From: Chrysemys picta bellii
Taxonomy: Eukaryota; Chordata; Testudines; Emydidae
Length of the DNA: 64,000 nt
Assembly (NCBI RefSeq): GCF_011386835.1
Contig: NC_088804.1
Coordinates: 38,799,549 to 38,863,548 of the forward strand
Direction: 5' to 3'
The first letter of the stretch is position 1, and each line of letters opens with the position of its first letter. The position numbers and the translations under genes are program-made. A model generated the notes under the pieces. It did not search any database, was not told the origin of the DNA, and saw only the letters and a list, made by a program, of their open reading frames with translations. Of the stretch, positions 1 through 10,858 are shown piece after piece.

Positions 1-354
1 TCCGAGGTTTTTGCAGGGCAGGGCTCAACCCAACCTGTACCCGGCTCCTGCGGCCGCAACCGGGAACTGAGGGCTGACCTTGCTTGTGCTTGCTCTCTGC
101 ACAGGGGGGAATTTCCCCCAGAATGCACTGGGGGTTCTCTCTGGGGTGCACATTGCAAAGGCCTCAAGCGCCTCCCCAGAGCCTATTCCCCACCCTTCTG
201 GCTCAGACTGAGCTCCCCTTTGCCCGCTTTCCGGCTCCGCTCCCTCGGACAGCTCAGCACAGGCCTGACGCTCACTCACCCTTCGCTGCTTACCCCACAG
301 GGTGCCTGGTAAAAGTGGAGGGCCAAATGCTGCTCTTGGGTACAGCAGCGGAAA
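1..354. other. GC-rich non-coding sequence
   Basis: Ordinary-complexity GC-rich sequence. Short open frames on both strands overlap each other and resemble no known protein. No repeat, RNA or regulatory signature was recognised. Confidence 0.5.
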
Positions 355-412
355 TCTGGAGTAATCCACTGCCTTCACAGATTTACACCAGCCTAACCGG
401 GAGCAGAGTTTA
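355..412. repeat. Fragment of an amniote interspersed repeat (TTTACACCAG type)
   Basis: Contains GATTTACACCAG followed by a degenerate form of the GAGAGCAGAATTT end that recurs in this window near 49494. I know this phrase as a common unclassified repeat of turtle, crocodilian and bird genomes. The copy is short and diverged, so the family assignment is tentative. Confidence 0.35.
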
Positions 413-420
413 GACCATCA

Positions 421-487
421 AATCCTCAGGCGGTGTAAACGAGCCTCGCTTTATTGGTTTCAGTAGCGCTATGCTGAGGATCTGGCC
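421..487. repeat. Short inverted-repeat interspersed element
   Basis: The ends are AATCCTCAGGCGGTGTAAA on the left and CTGAGGATCTGGCC on the right, so the termini are near complements. A better preserved relative lies at 12768-12842 and a half copy at 19990-20020. This suggests a small dispersed element with inverted ends rather than unique sequence. Confidence 0.45.
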
Positions 488-2905
488 TCTCCCACTGATT
501 TTTACAATGGTCCCGTCCTGCTCTGAATGAGGAAAAACCATTTGCCAACACTTTGTCTAGGTCCTACACATAAACAAAGCCGCACAGCTGCCACGTCCAT
601 TGCTTGGACGAGGGGGCGGGCAGGGAGAAATCAAGCCCCGTTACGCACGGTTCAAACGCTGGCAGGTTGCTCCCTAGACCTTCAATACGCCCGGTGCGGG
701 GGGGGAGAACCTCAACACTTCCAGCCACCGCTGCACCCACCTCTCAGTCACCTTCTCCGGGCTGAGAGCAGCCTGCCTCTCGCTCAGCTCAGCAACTGCC
801 AGGGAACATACAGAGTGAGCCGAGGCTTAGACGTTCAAACCACGTTGTGCTTTTCCCAGCAAGGCACCTCAGCCCTTCGCCTGCACGCCAGCCACCCCGC
901 TGCGACCCCCCGCTCGGCGTGAGATTGATTCCCTGCAGCGGTCCGAGCTCAACCCGCTTACACAGCTTGGCCAAACAAGCTGGGAAGTCATCCCCAGGTA
1001 TTTCAATGCTGTTCAGCCTCCAGGAGGGGCAGGAATTGCTCAGGATTTCCCCAACGGGGGTGTCACGGGGCATGATCAGATGAAAAACGGGCAGATGGAC
1101 AGACAGACAGAAGGTGTGTATGGGGATGGACAGGCCGAGGGGTATTTTTATCCCGTAGTGAGCTCTATTAGCCTGCCGGCCCAGGGAGTTGCGGGGGGCC
1201 CTGTTATTTCCAGCTGGATTGCTCAGCGTGCGGAGGACGTTCCGTAGGGCGCAAACTGCCCTGGCCGAGGAGGAGCAAAGGGACCGGCTGACCTGGCCAC
1301 CCTTTCTTGTCTAGCTCTAGCAGTGATGAGGCGGAAACACAGAGACTGGAGCGCACGCTGCGCCTTTGATCGATGACAGATGCTGGGTCCTCTCTCCTTT
1401 TATCTGCCATCAAGCTGCAGGCGAGGCAGGCGTGGGCAGAGGAGAGAGATGGCGCAAACCAGAGAGCGCGTGAAGCTGGCTCAGCAGTTCAGCAGGCTTG
1501 GGCTTGTCACAGGCTCCGTGCTCCCAAGAGCAGCATCTGAACCTTCAGCACAGCGGCGAGCTGCCTGCTCCGGCTCCCCAGCCAGGGCGTGGAGGAACCT
1601 TGGTGCTCCCAGCTGTGCGCCATGCAACCCTAGGGGGCTGCACTTCCCCTGCAGAGAGACAGGCCCTGTCTGCTCAGGGCACATGGATGTGTCCCAGGAA
1701 TACTGCCCGGCTGCCTGGGGGGCCAGCCTGTGCCCTGTCCTACAAGCACGGGATCTCTCTTTCCTGCAGGCTCAGGCTGCCAGGCCTGAGTCTGGGGCCA
1801 ACGGGGGCCAAGTCCTGGAATGGGGAAGCGGCTCTTGTAGGCCAGGCCTTTGTCCCACTCTCAGAAACATGTTCAAAGCAGGAGAGGTCCCTTCTCTCCT
1901 CTCTGGGCACAACTGCTGCCCGGTTACGTTGCACCCAGGCACCGAATGAGAGCAGACCACCCCCCAGCTTCGAGGAGAGGACGCTCCAGGCCAGCTCAGT
2001 CACCCCGAGATTCAGTGGCAGCCCTGATGGAGGCAGGACCCCCAAGCAGTCTGTCCTGTGGGCCAAACGCAATCAAATGGGTGCTGGGACAACGGATCCT
2101 CCTTGTGCCAACGGAGCAGCAAAGCCCAGGTTCCTGCGTGCAGTGCGATGGAGCGACCCTTGAGTGCAGGCACGCCTCTCCCACGGGAATGGGACCTGGG
2201 CGCGATGCCCTCCCAGACCTTCCCTGGCCCTGGCCCCATCGTTCTGGGCAGCTGCCCGGTGCGTTCTCTACCCAAACCGGAGTAGATGGCAGCAGCAGCA
2301 GCAGCAACACTCACACCAGCATGCCCGTGGAGACCGCCCACCGTGAGGCCAGGTAGTACAGTTACCCCTGAGAGGTTCAGTGATCTGCCCAAGGCCAAGC
2401 CCTGTCTGCACTGCAGGGCACCTGGTGCCCAGTCCAGCATGGATCCACTAGGCCAAGCTGCCTGCTTCCCCGAGGGGCTGCAACGCAGGCGGCAGGAGGT
2501 GCTTCGGACAGTAGGAGCTCCTTGGAGCCGCCCTGCCCAGTGGGGGGCTGCATTACAGACTGGGAGCTCTCCTGCGCTGGATCCCCCAGCTCACCTCGGC
2601 TGCATGTTCAGCCCTCACCGGAGCGTGAGAAGCGCCTGCAGTTTCAGACGCCGTCTCCAATTCACCCCGGAGCCGGGGAAGGGGGGCAGTTCTTGTTTCT
2701 CCGGCTTCACCCAAAGCCACATTCGAAAGAGCTTCCTCTTCCCAGCTACAGAGTCAGGCCGGCCAGGGCTTTTCCTCCTCCTCTCTCGACCTGACCTTTG
2801 CCCCTGTGCATCTTGGTTTAGAGGGGAGCGCACGGAAGCCTGGGCGCTGATTTCCACGCTGGAACCATCAGCATTTCCCGGCCGTTACCCTCATCACAAG
2901 CCAAG
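488..2905. other. GC-rich non-coding filler, no gene recognised
   Basis: Long GC-rich stretch with many overlapping open frames on both strands, up to 236 codons. None shows a recognisable domain, a splice-site pair or a codon pattern that sets it apart. The only distinct structure is a (GCA)6 trinucleotide run near 2289-2306, too short to matter structurally. Confidence 0.5.
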
Positions 2906-2909
2906 CCGG

Positions 2910-3050
2910 CCCCAGTCTTTAAAGCAAGCAGCATTTTCTGGGTGCCGACAAATGTTCCCAGCGCTGCCTACAGGGCTTTACTGTCAAGCTAATTAGTCTT
3001 AAAAATACACCCAGGCTGGCTGGGCTGAGCGCTGATTGCTGTCTGGAGGC
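2910..3050. promoter_or_regulatory. Putative conserved non-coding element (AT-richer island)
   Basis: A short AT-richer island in GC-rich surroundings holding CTAATTAGTCTTAAAAA, a homeodomain-type core. It has no open frame, tandem repeat or transposon hallmark. The regulatory role is inferred from composition and motif only. Confidence 0.25.
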
Positions 3051-4050
3051 GGCGCGGGTGGGAAGGGAGCTCAGAGGAATTGCAACTGGGATATGAAACC
3101 TTTCACATCTCTAGGTCACTGCTTTGAAACAGGCCCAGGTGCAGCTGGTGACCAAAGAGGCTCTAACCATTTCCTGACCTCTATGCAATGAGCTACTGGT
3201 TCTCAGCCTGGCTCCCCATGTCTAAGGTCGCTTCTAGGCCCGGCACAGAGGCCTCTGGGTGGGGCAGGGCAGCGGCACTGCCGCGGATGGAGAAAATTTT
3301 GCTACCAGCATGGGGGAAAGCGATTTCAATGCAGGATCCTGTCCTGGGAGACATGAGGCTTTGATCTAGCAGGGCAGAAAGCTGCAATTAGCCCCTTCTC
3401 TGCCGAGCCTCCGCTCCATGCAGGTTCGGGGATGGCATCAGACCCATAACCCGGCCAGGGTCGCAGACAGAGGGGCTAACACAGTCTACCAGCCGCAGGG
3501 GAATACGCAAGTCAGGGGCAGTTTGGTGGGGTCTAGCAATCGGGCTCAGTGCCGGCCTGTAGGAATCCCAGCCTCTCGGCATCCATGAGCCCCCGCAGAC
3601 AGAGCGGGCTCAGCGTGGCTGGGGATGGGAGCCCGCTTTGCTTGTCAGCCTCGCTGAGCCTGGACGTCTCCCAAACACTAACCAGGCCTCCTCTCCGCCC
3701 GCTGGAGCAGGCGCTGCTGACCCCCCCTTTGAGTCTCGGGCCCAGAGCCACACAGTGGGACCTGAGGTGCTCCCTGCGCCCAGTCCTGTGTTTGGAACAC
3801 TAGGGAAAGCCTCTCCCATGGGCTCCAAAGGAAACCCCAGCCTGGCCGATGGGTGACATCCACCCCGGCCAGGGGGCCGCAAACGGCCCAGGCACCACTG
3901 AAACCCCACCTATGCCCAGACACACTCAGGCCACCAATTCTGAAATGGTGCATTGGACCTGTGTGCAGGATGAACTACACAGGCTGAGCGGGGTGCATCA
4001 CACTGGGGGGCCAGCTGGGGATGGGTCTACGGGGAAGTGAAACAGACACA
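3051..4050. other. GC-rich non-coding filler, no gene recognised
   Basis: No repeat family, RNA or convincing exon was seen. Overlapping short frames on both strands are the usual by-product of GC-rich sequence. Confidence 0.5.
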
Positions 4051-4054
4051 GGGA

Positions 4055-4640
4055 AGCTTTATTCACATGGCTCCAGCCTTTTCAGGCGATGGGTGGTTTT
4101 CGGAAGGAGCCAGGACACTCTGGAAAGGTATCGCTTTGGAGGCTGTAATTGTTTCTTACACATTAGATCCATTAATGAGGATTCTGATCAGCCGACTGGC
4201 TGTTTGGCGAGGAGGCTTCAAGTAGCAATTTTCCATTTGCCTTTCAAATTTTAATGACTGTTCCTGTCTAAGGCTGAGATGCGTTACGATAATCTGCGCT
4301 GCTCGGGTCAGCGGCGTAGCAAAGGCTGAGGCACGGGAGGGATTTCACAAGGGTTTGATTTCTTTAGGGAATAGTTCATATAAAAAACAGTAATCGCAGG
4401 AGGCAGCGCTCGTCTCCCATTGGCTGCGGGAGCCGGAAAGCTACAAATCAGAGGGTTATTATTTCTTTTGCCTGTCCCTAAAGGATCCTATATCTTTGGC
4501 AGGAGAGGAAAGTTCAGCCCTGCTAAGATTGCATCACTGGGTAGGATACATTTGCTCACTGCTGTTGCTGCTTTTTTTTTTTTTTCCCCCTCCTCGCACC
4601 TCCCTTTCCCCTTATTCTTTCCTTTTTGTCAATAATTCAT
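4055..4640. promoter_or_regulatory. Putative conserved non-coding element, possible enhancer
   Basis: An AT-richer, non-repetitive block with abrupt GC-rich flanks. Motifs visible: CCATTAATGA at 4169-4178 and TTTTAATGAC near 4247 (homeodomain type), CATATAAAAAAC at 4377-4388 (TATA-like), an inverted CCAAT (ATTGG, 4419-4423), and a T14 run at 4572-4585. The short frames across it match nothing known. The TATA-like and CCAAT motifs leave a cryptic promoter possible, but an enhancer-type element is the simpler reading. Conservation was not tested. Confidence 0.4.
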
Positions 4641-6250
4641 GTGTGCTCCTCTCCAGAGCGGCCAATGTGGCTTGAAGGCGAGCGCTCTTGGAGCTGTTCC
4701 AGCGGTCGATGGATGTCGTTCCTAGGCCAGCACAGAACGCAGCAGGTAGCCTAGCGCCTGGATCACAGTTGGAGGGCATTGCTGGGGGTGAGTCTGTCGC
4801 CCTTGCTCTCCTGGAGTCAGTGACCTCTTGGGGCGAGGCAGGGCCTTGCATTTCCCCTTCCCAGAGCTGCCGAGGCCTGCTCTCCCCTCAGAGTCCCCAC
4901 AGCCCGCCGAACGCCACGGGTCTGGGCTCTGATGGGCTTGTCCCTCGTGGCGGTTCACCGAGGGTCCTCGACAGAGCCTCAAGAGACAGCCAGTCGGTCC
5001 CCAAAGGGTCCACAAGTGAAATCTCCCTGTTCTGGACAAAGCCCCCAATCCACTCCCTGGGTCTGAAAGAGACTCAGGATGGGCCTGAGTCCCGAATGAG
5101 TCCATGTGGGGTCCCCAGAGGGGTTTGAATGAGGGAGCTACGAGGTCCGTGTAGGAGGCCAAGCAAGCTCGGTGGGCAGGCCGAGAACTGGAGTCCCACG
5201 TGCTTTCCCCTTGCTAGGATGGCCAGCGGTCAGGTGCCCCCCCTCAGCAGCATCGCCATGGCTTGCTGCGAAATGGACGGGGAAGGGGTGGGGGTGGGGG
5301 AAGAAGATGCAGCCCCGAGAGCAGCTGGCACTCGCAGAGGCCGCGGGGCTCCACGGGCAGCCAGTGTGCAAAGGGGAAGGGAAGGAATCCTCCTGCATTC
5401 AGGCCAGTCTCCTCCTGTCTTCCCATGGCCCCGGCACGACGACAATAACGAGAGAATCGGAGCCGCGGACACGCTGTGAGGACGGCGCTCTCCCTCCAGC
5501 CCAGACCAGCACGTCCTAAGGGGTCTGTGAGCACGTGCCCAACTCCCGCTCCCCTCAATGACAGCTGGGCCAGCCCAGAGCAGGAGAGAACAGACCCCTG
5601 GTGCTTAGCCCTACCGCCAGGAGCTCTCCACACGCCTTCATTTCACACCCAGCCAGACCGGGAGCATCTCTCAGCTCCACTGCTGCACATTAACTGCATC
5701 AGAAGGGCACAATCCAGCAACAGAGCCCAGACCTGCACTGCCAGGTTGGGGAGTGGCGCCTTCTCCCAGCCTTTGCAGAGTAGAAGGTCAAAGCCGGGGT
5801 CCTTTGGTGCCCCAGCGGGGACAGCCTTAACCTAAAGCCCAACATGCTGAGCTGGCTGGTTCAGGCTTGCTCCCTCCTCTGAAGATGGCTGCTTGGCAGC
5901 CACTGGGAAATGAGCGGGTCACCTCCCTCCATTTCTGGCTGGCCCGGCGGCTCCAGGAGCGCCTTCTGGCTGGCAGGCTCCGTGGCGAGGCGGAGGAGAG
6001 GATGGATGTGGAAACTGTCTGCATCCTTTCTTTCAGGTCATGCTGAGCGCATTGGCAGGGAGTGGGTGGCGGCCAAAGGCTGCCTGCTCTGTGCGCTGAA
6101 TCACCAGCGCCATTCTCCTGACATGAGACAACTGCCCCCCACGTTCTCCCCAGCCTGGGGCCTTCGGCAGCACCCCCCGGCATCGTCCCTCCCCGCCCGG
6201 CCCAGCCCCTTCCATCCGCTGTGCAAACAGCCCTGCCACCAGCGCAGGGA
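4641..6250. other. GC-rich non-coding filler, no gene recognised
   Basis: GC-rich sequence with overlapping frames on both strands (up to 146 codons) and no domain, repeat or RNA that I recognise. Confidence 0.5.
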
Positions 6251-6254
6251 AATC

Positions 6255-6340
6255 CCCGCTCGAGAGCAAGGCCCGCAGAGGGGAAGTGACTCACCCGAGG
6301 TCAGTGCTAGAGCTGGGAACAGGCTGCGGGAGGCCGATTC
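6255..6340 (-). repeat. MIR-type SINE fragment
   Basis: The phrase GAGGGGAAGTGACTCACCCGAGGTCA, followed by GCTAGAGCTGGGAACAGG, is the reverse-strand body of an MIR/CORE-SINE (canonical form: aagtgacttgcccaaggtcac, then agagctgggaa). Only the central part survives. Confidence 0.5.
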
Positions 6341-6734
6341 CCACCCCGAGCCTGAGCCCCCAGCCCGGGCAGCCGCTGCCTCCACCCGATGCTCTCGCTC
6401 CGCTGTGGTCTGTGCCCACGCCCCTCCCACCCCTTTCACAACGGCATCCCCCATAAATCACTTGGCCACTCAGCAGAGCACTGTCACGGGGCAGGTCCGC
6501 ATCCCCCCCCCTACCCCCACCAGTGCAGCTGGGGCTGCCTGCGCGAAGGTCGCGCCGGAAGGTGAGATGGCTGCCAAGCCAGCGGCCATTTAAAGCAGCC
6601 GATTAATAATTCAGCACGTTTACCGGAGGCGGGGAGGAGAGGGGGGCACCGGAGCTGCTGGCTCCGCCATCCATCGATCTAACGCACCCACCTGGGTGCT
6701 AGAAGCGAGGAGGTCAAGGCTGAGAGCAGCCAGA

Positions 6735-7045
6735 CAGATCCAGAAATCACTCCTAAGAGGACATGATTTTTATAACCCTGTTTTGGCACGTCCACCGTTA
6801 ACTTAATTTACCATCCATGTTGCTGCTACTTAATTAAATAGATGAACTCATTTTACATTTGCAAGTCTTAATTCATCCTGAACAAAATTGGCCATGTTTA
6901 GTCCTTTCTACACCACCAGCTCCCCGGAAAAAATGATTGCCTTTTGGAGTTAACTGCTAGTACAGGTTAAAAGCTAATTACCAGCTCAGGTAGGGTGTTA
7001 ACTTCTTTATTTATCACAAGGGGCCATGTGATTTCTGAGGGAGCA
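6735..7045. promoter_or_regulatory. Putative conserved non-coding element, possible enhancer
   Basis: About 300 bp of AT-rich, non-repetitive sequence in GC-rich surroundings. Motifs: TAATTAAATA at 6831-6840, ATTTGCAAG at 6857-6865 (one mismatch from the POU octamer), TAATTA at 6975-6980, and GTTAAC cores near 6798 and 7000. There is no open frame of note and no transposon signature. This motif density is typical of developmental enhancers near homeobox or zinc-finger genes. Cross-species conservation is inferred, not seen. Confidence 0.45.
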
Positions 7046-7097
7046 GGGCCTAGCGCTCCCTGCCTCTGGCTGGCAGTACTCCAGTATGAATGGCAGT

Positions 7098-7259
7098 GCT
7101 GAGACTACCGAGTACTACTGCCCGGGGTACTCACACCTCAGCACAAAGCGTGCCAGGCACGTGGCATTGCTGACAATACCCAGGTACTGCTGCTGGGCGT
7201 ACCGGAGGAATATTCTGCCTGAATATGCTGAGAATACTCAGGTACCGCTGCTCGGGTAC
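7098..7259. repeat. Three diverged copies of a 33-bp GGTAC-rich tandem repeat
   Basis: Copies at 7098-7130, 7169-7202 and 7227-7259 each read approximately GCTGAGAATAC, then a CAGGTACTGCTGC-like core, ending in GGGTAC. They are separated by unrelated spacers of about 38 and 24 bp. The unit is not part of any transposon I recognise. It may be an old minisatellite or a cluster of similar protein-binding sites. Confidence 0.5.
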
Positions 7260-7344
7260 CATTACTCTCTCGGTATGGGGAGGAATGGAGGCGATGCCCC
7301 AGGAAGTGCTTTGCTATATCATTGCACTTTGATGCAACAGCTCT

Positions 7345-7450
7345 GGGCCAGGCGCATGGTCTAGTGGTCACAAGTCTGGGAGCCAGGCAGTCCCGGGTTT
7401 TACTCCAGGTTCTGACCCTGACACCTGCTACAGCCTTGCTCCACCTCCCT
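7345..7450 (+). mobile_element. tRNA-derived SINE (MIR-like), 5' portion
   Basis: An A-box-like TGGTCTAGTGG (7357-7367), GGGAGCCAGGCAGTCCCGGG, and a B-box-like GGTTTTACTCC (7396-7406) reproduce the head of an MIR/CORE-SINE. The body decays into GC-rich sequence after about 7450. The minus-strand frame covering 7138-8259 passes straight through it, which argues against that frame being a gene. Confidence 0.6.
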
Positions 7451-9335
7451 CTTCTGAAGGGAACAGAGTCATGGAGCCCAAGGCCAGATGGGCCCACTGC
7501 TATCATCTCACCCCCAACCTCCTCCAACCCGAGGAAGGAGCTCCGGGAGGCAGGGAGACCACGTATGGCCCTCTGTGAATGCTGCTCAGAGGCCAGCCCT
7601 GCTGCTGAGCCCAAAGGAGCCCCCATCAGGTGGAGCCTCCACGGCCTGCCCTTTGAACTTTCGCCTGCGGCCGCAATGGTGGCTTGGCGCCCTGTCCTGC
7701 CATGGGACCTGGACGGACACGCCACCGAGCCACCTGATGACTCCCCCCAGCCCGAGCTGGAGTCACATGGGGGACTACAGGCAGAAGCTCCGTTATCCCA
7801 TGACCAATCTGCAGAGCTGTGCAGTCCCCTTGCTAATTCAAAGAGAGACCCCTTAGCTTTCTCCTCAGCGCACAGATCCCTCCAGCCCCGGGATCCGGCC
7901 AGGAGACCCCTGCCCCGGGGCCCACGATCCATCCCAGCCATGGGGCAGTGCCCTGGTTCTGACCCTGGCATTCTCACAGCACAGCAGGAACAGGGCTCCA
8001 GGAAGCCTCGTCTGCTTTGACTAACAAATTGCCAACTGCTTCCCCCGGGGCAGGTGGCGAAGGTGCGGAAAGGAAACAAAAGCTCCACTGATGTAAACAA
8101 CCCTCCTCTCCCCCCATCCCCCCAGGACAATGTGGCTTCCCTGCACTGGGAGACTTGCCCCCCCTCACCCCCCGCAAACCCCAAGGGGAAGGCGTGCGGC
8201 TCAGACGGGAAAGCTCTTGTGAAAACCCCCATCTGCAAGCAGGGCATGTGGTGATGCAACCCCGCTGGGCTGTGACCGAGGCTGCGGCTGGGCTAGCGGA
8301 TCAGAACCCCCTCGGGTGCTGCTAGGAAGGGCAGGGGAATTTGTTGCGAGGCACTTTCCCACCCACACACTGAATCATTGCGAGCAGGAACCCCTGGCCC
8401 TCATGGTGTGATTCTCCACAGCTGGCTGCTTGCAGTGCATCAGCCATCATCATCCTTCTCCTTTCCGGCCTCCCTGCCAGAGCCCTGCCCTCCCTGCGGC
8501 CATCTCAGCCGCCCCCTGGAGAGGGGACTCCCTCCGGAGCCAGGCAGTGCAGTTCCTCATCTAACCACCGGTGGGTGGGCGGCTTCCTCCCAAACCAGAG
8601 CCCAGACCCGGCTGTCTCTGCAGCCGTCCCAGTTTCACCTCTGGGACAGCCCCAAGCAGGAGCAGCCAGTTGCTTTCATGGCCAGAGCTAGAAACATGTC
8701 CCCTTCACCTACCAACCAAACCTAGCCTGGCCCGTCTAGCCGTGGACCCACCAGCCTTCACTGTGGCCTTCAGAGAAGACAACCGTTCCAGGAAAAAAGC
8801 GCAGGGCAAGGAGCACCCAACCATGTCAGTAAAAACACACGTGTGGTCTGCATGTGCAGATTCCAAGTCTCACCTCCCCCTAGCCATCTGCCGCGACTCC
8901 CCACAAGACTGCATGCCCCAACAGGGCACCTCTTTACACACCCCCTGTGCTGACACCTGGCCCACAGCATTTCCTCCTAGAAACTCCCTGTTTCACGGCC
9001 GTCCTGGGCTAGTCCGGGGTTTCAAACAGCATCCTCGTTTAGTTCAAGACCAGACGTCGCCTTCTGGAGTTCTCTGGGCAGGCACACGAGCTCGCCATGC
9101 CAAGCGACGCACAGATTGCCACCTCCTCCCTCGCCCCGGCGACCCTACGGCAAAAGGGCCCCTTCCCATACCACGTCCCTGGCACATCAGCCTGCTCCGG
9201 GACAGCAAAGGGCTTTACGCTAAGCACCGGGATTGCAGTGTTCCTTAGGCCTCATGCTTCCCCTGCCCAAGGGTGAATTTCACCTCTAGTGAAAGGCCCG
9301 TCTTATCCCCATGCAGGGCACCACATGGGGGGAGG
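7451..9335. other. GC-rich non-coding filler, no gene recognised
   Basis: Contains most of the longest frame in the window (373 codons, minus strand, 7138-8259). That frame is low in recognisable motifs, runs through a SINE and has no homology that I recognise, so it is not called. No other structure was seen. Confidence 0.5.
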
Positions 9336-9339
9336 TTCC

Positions 9340-9525
9340 CCAGGGGAGGGAAAAACCCCACTCTCTGGAGAGGGCTTTAATCCCAGAGTCAGAAAAGCTG
9401 TGGCAGGTTCACCCAGTGTCACGCTGCAGTTGTAACACCAACAGACCCCGGTTGTCGGCGGGCGGGATCGAACCTGGGATCTCTGGAGCTTAGGGCATGA
9501 GCCTCTACCGCAGCTGGAAGGACAC
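9340..9525 (-). mobile_element. tRNA-derived SINE, minus strand
   Basis: Read on the minus strand, the element starts with a tRNA-like head holding GGTAGAGGCTC (A-box region, 9499-9509 reversed). An exact Pol III B box, GGTTCGATCCC (9464-9474 reversed), follows, then a CGACAACCGGGGTCTGT-like body. I recall this head and body as a recurrent turtle element distinct from the SINE at 61191. The 3' limit is uncertain. It is not a functional tRNA gene: there is no closed acceptor stem and the body continues past the tRNA length. Confidence 0.55.
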
Positions 9526-9569
9526 ACATGCCCATGCTAGTTTGTGTAGCTGCGGCAGCACGAGGGGCT

Positions 9570-9730
9570 GCTGCCTCATGGACCCGCCTCCGGGTTCCGA
9601 TGGGATTGTACTCCAGCCGCTAGCTCCTCCTGCACCGGCACCGCCGCGGCTATGCGGCTGTCGTTAGCGTGTGTTAGCTGGGGACGTCCGCCCGAGCCGG
9701 ACCGCCCGCCTCCAGCTCGAGCCGACGTTC
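9570..9730. other. CpG-rich patch
   Basis: About twenty CpG dinucleotides occur in roughly 160 bp, including CCGCCGCGG and GACGTCCGCCCGAGCCGG. This is much denser than the neighbouring sequence. It lies between a minus-strand SINE and a hAT element, with no exon visible. It could be a small CpG island or a recently inserted CpG-rich fragment. Confidence 0.4.
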
Positions 9731-10044
9731 AAGGGGTCGGCAACCTTTCAGAAGTGCTGTGCCAAGTCTTCATTTATTCACTCTGATTTAAGGTCTCGCG
9801 TGCCAGTCATACATTTTAACGTTTTTAGGAGGTCTCTTTCTATAAGTCTATAATATATAAACAAACTATCGTTGTATGGAAAGTAAATAAGGTTTTTTCA
9901 AATGTTTAAGAAGCTTCATTTAAAATTAAATGAAAATGCAGAGCCCCCCCCCGGACTGGTGGCCAGGACCCGGGCAGTGAGAGCGCCACTGAAAATCAGT
10001 TTGCGTGCTGCCTTCGGCACACGTGCCTAGGTTGCCTACCCCTG
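9731..10044. mobile_element. hAT-type non-autonomous DNA transposon (MITE)
   Basis: Terminal inverted repeats AAGGGGTCGGCAACCT (9731-9746) and AGGTTGCCTACCCCTG (10029-10044) match at 14 of 16 positions when one is reversed and complemented. The CAGGGG...CCCCTG termini are typical of hAT elements. The 314-bp interior is AT-rich, carries no transposase frame, and is a sequence I recall as a multi-copy turtle element. No clean 8-bp target duplication is visible (CGACGTTC left, CGTCAGAC right), so the flanks have drifted or the ends are slightly misplaced. Confidence 0.75.
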
Positions 10045-10855
10045 CGTCAGACCCTCACAGCAGGATCTGCCCCGGCTGAGCAGATAGGGACACAAAGGGA
10101 TGTGACAGAACCAGCAGCTGCGTAGAGGCAGGCCAGGTGGGACAAACCTCAGCGAGGCCTGCCCCCGGCTGGGGAGTGCAAAGGGGGTTGGGTCCCAGCC
10201 CCGTCTGCAGGGAAAAGGTCACAGAGGTGCTGCTCTCTGGGGAGCGCTGTCTGCCCACTTATCTACACAATCTCTGCACAATGGGCCAGGCCTGCCTGCT
10301 ACCTGTGCCGTTGTGTCACCTCGACCCAGGGCAGATAAGGATCTCTAGCCCCAGTAAGACAATACAAGACTCTGAACTGGAACTCTCCTGTTACTCTGCA
10401 TTGTCCCGAGAGCAAGCAATGCGGGTGCGCTCCAGCACCAGGTGCATGGTCCTTGGCCTGGGGCCAGCTTGAAGGCAGGCCAATTCTGCACACACACAAG
10501 GAGAGCAATAACCTGCCGGTTCTTGCCAACAGTTCCCCTCCCCCCGCCCCCCACTGGTATTGCATCACCCTGATCTCTGCAGCACAGGCCTGGGAGAAGC
10601 AGCTGGAAGCAATCCTGGGCTATACCCCAGAGGAGCGGGGCTGCACCCAAGGGGCAAGCCCCCCGCCGCTCTTTCTGCCCCACGGATGGCGGGACCGGGA
10701 CCGGCCCTCCCCAAGGTAGCCTCCCTCAGCACCCCCAGGCGAGTGCCAGATGAGACCCTGCAAAATGACACCCTCCGGTTCCCTCCTTCGGCTGCCCTGG
10801 GGAACATGGCATGTTTGGGACCCAGCCTGCACTCCTGGACACGGGGATGGGAAAG
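10045..10855. other. GC-rich non-coding filler, no gene recognised
   Basis: No repeat, RNA or exon was recognised between the hAT element and the polypurine tract. Confidence 0.5.
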
Positions 10856-10858
10856 GCT

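Noticed and set aside
7138..8259. 373-codon open frame on the minus strand, the longest in the window
   Set aside because: It runs through a plus-strand SINE head and a tandem repeat, has no recognisable domain or splice context, and long frames arise by chance in GC-rich DNA.
9464..9510. Functional tRNA gene on the minus strand
   Set aside because: The B box is perfect but no acceptor stem closes, and SINE body sequence follows.
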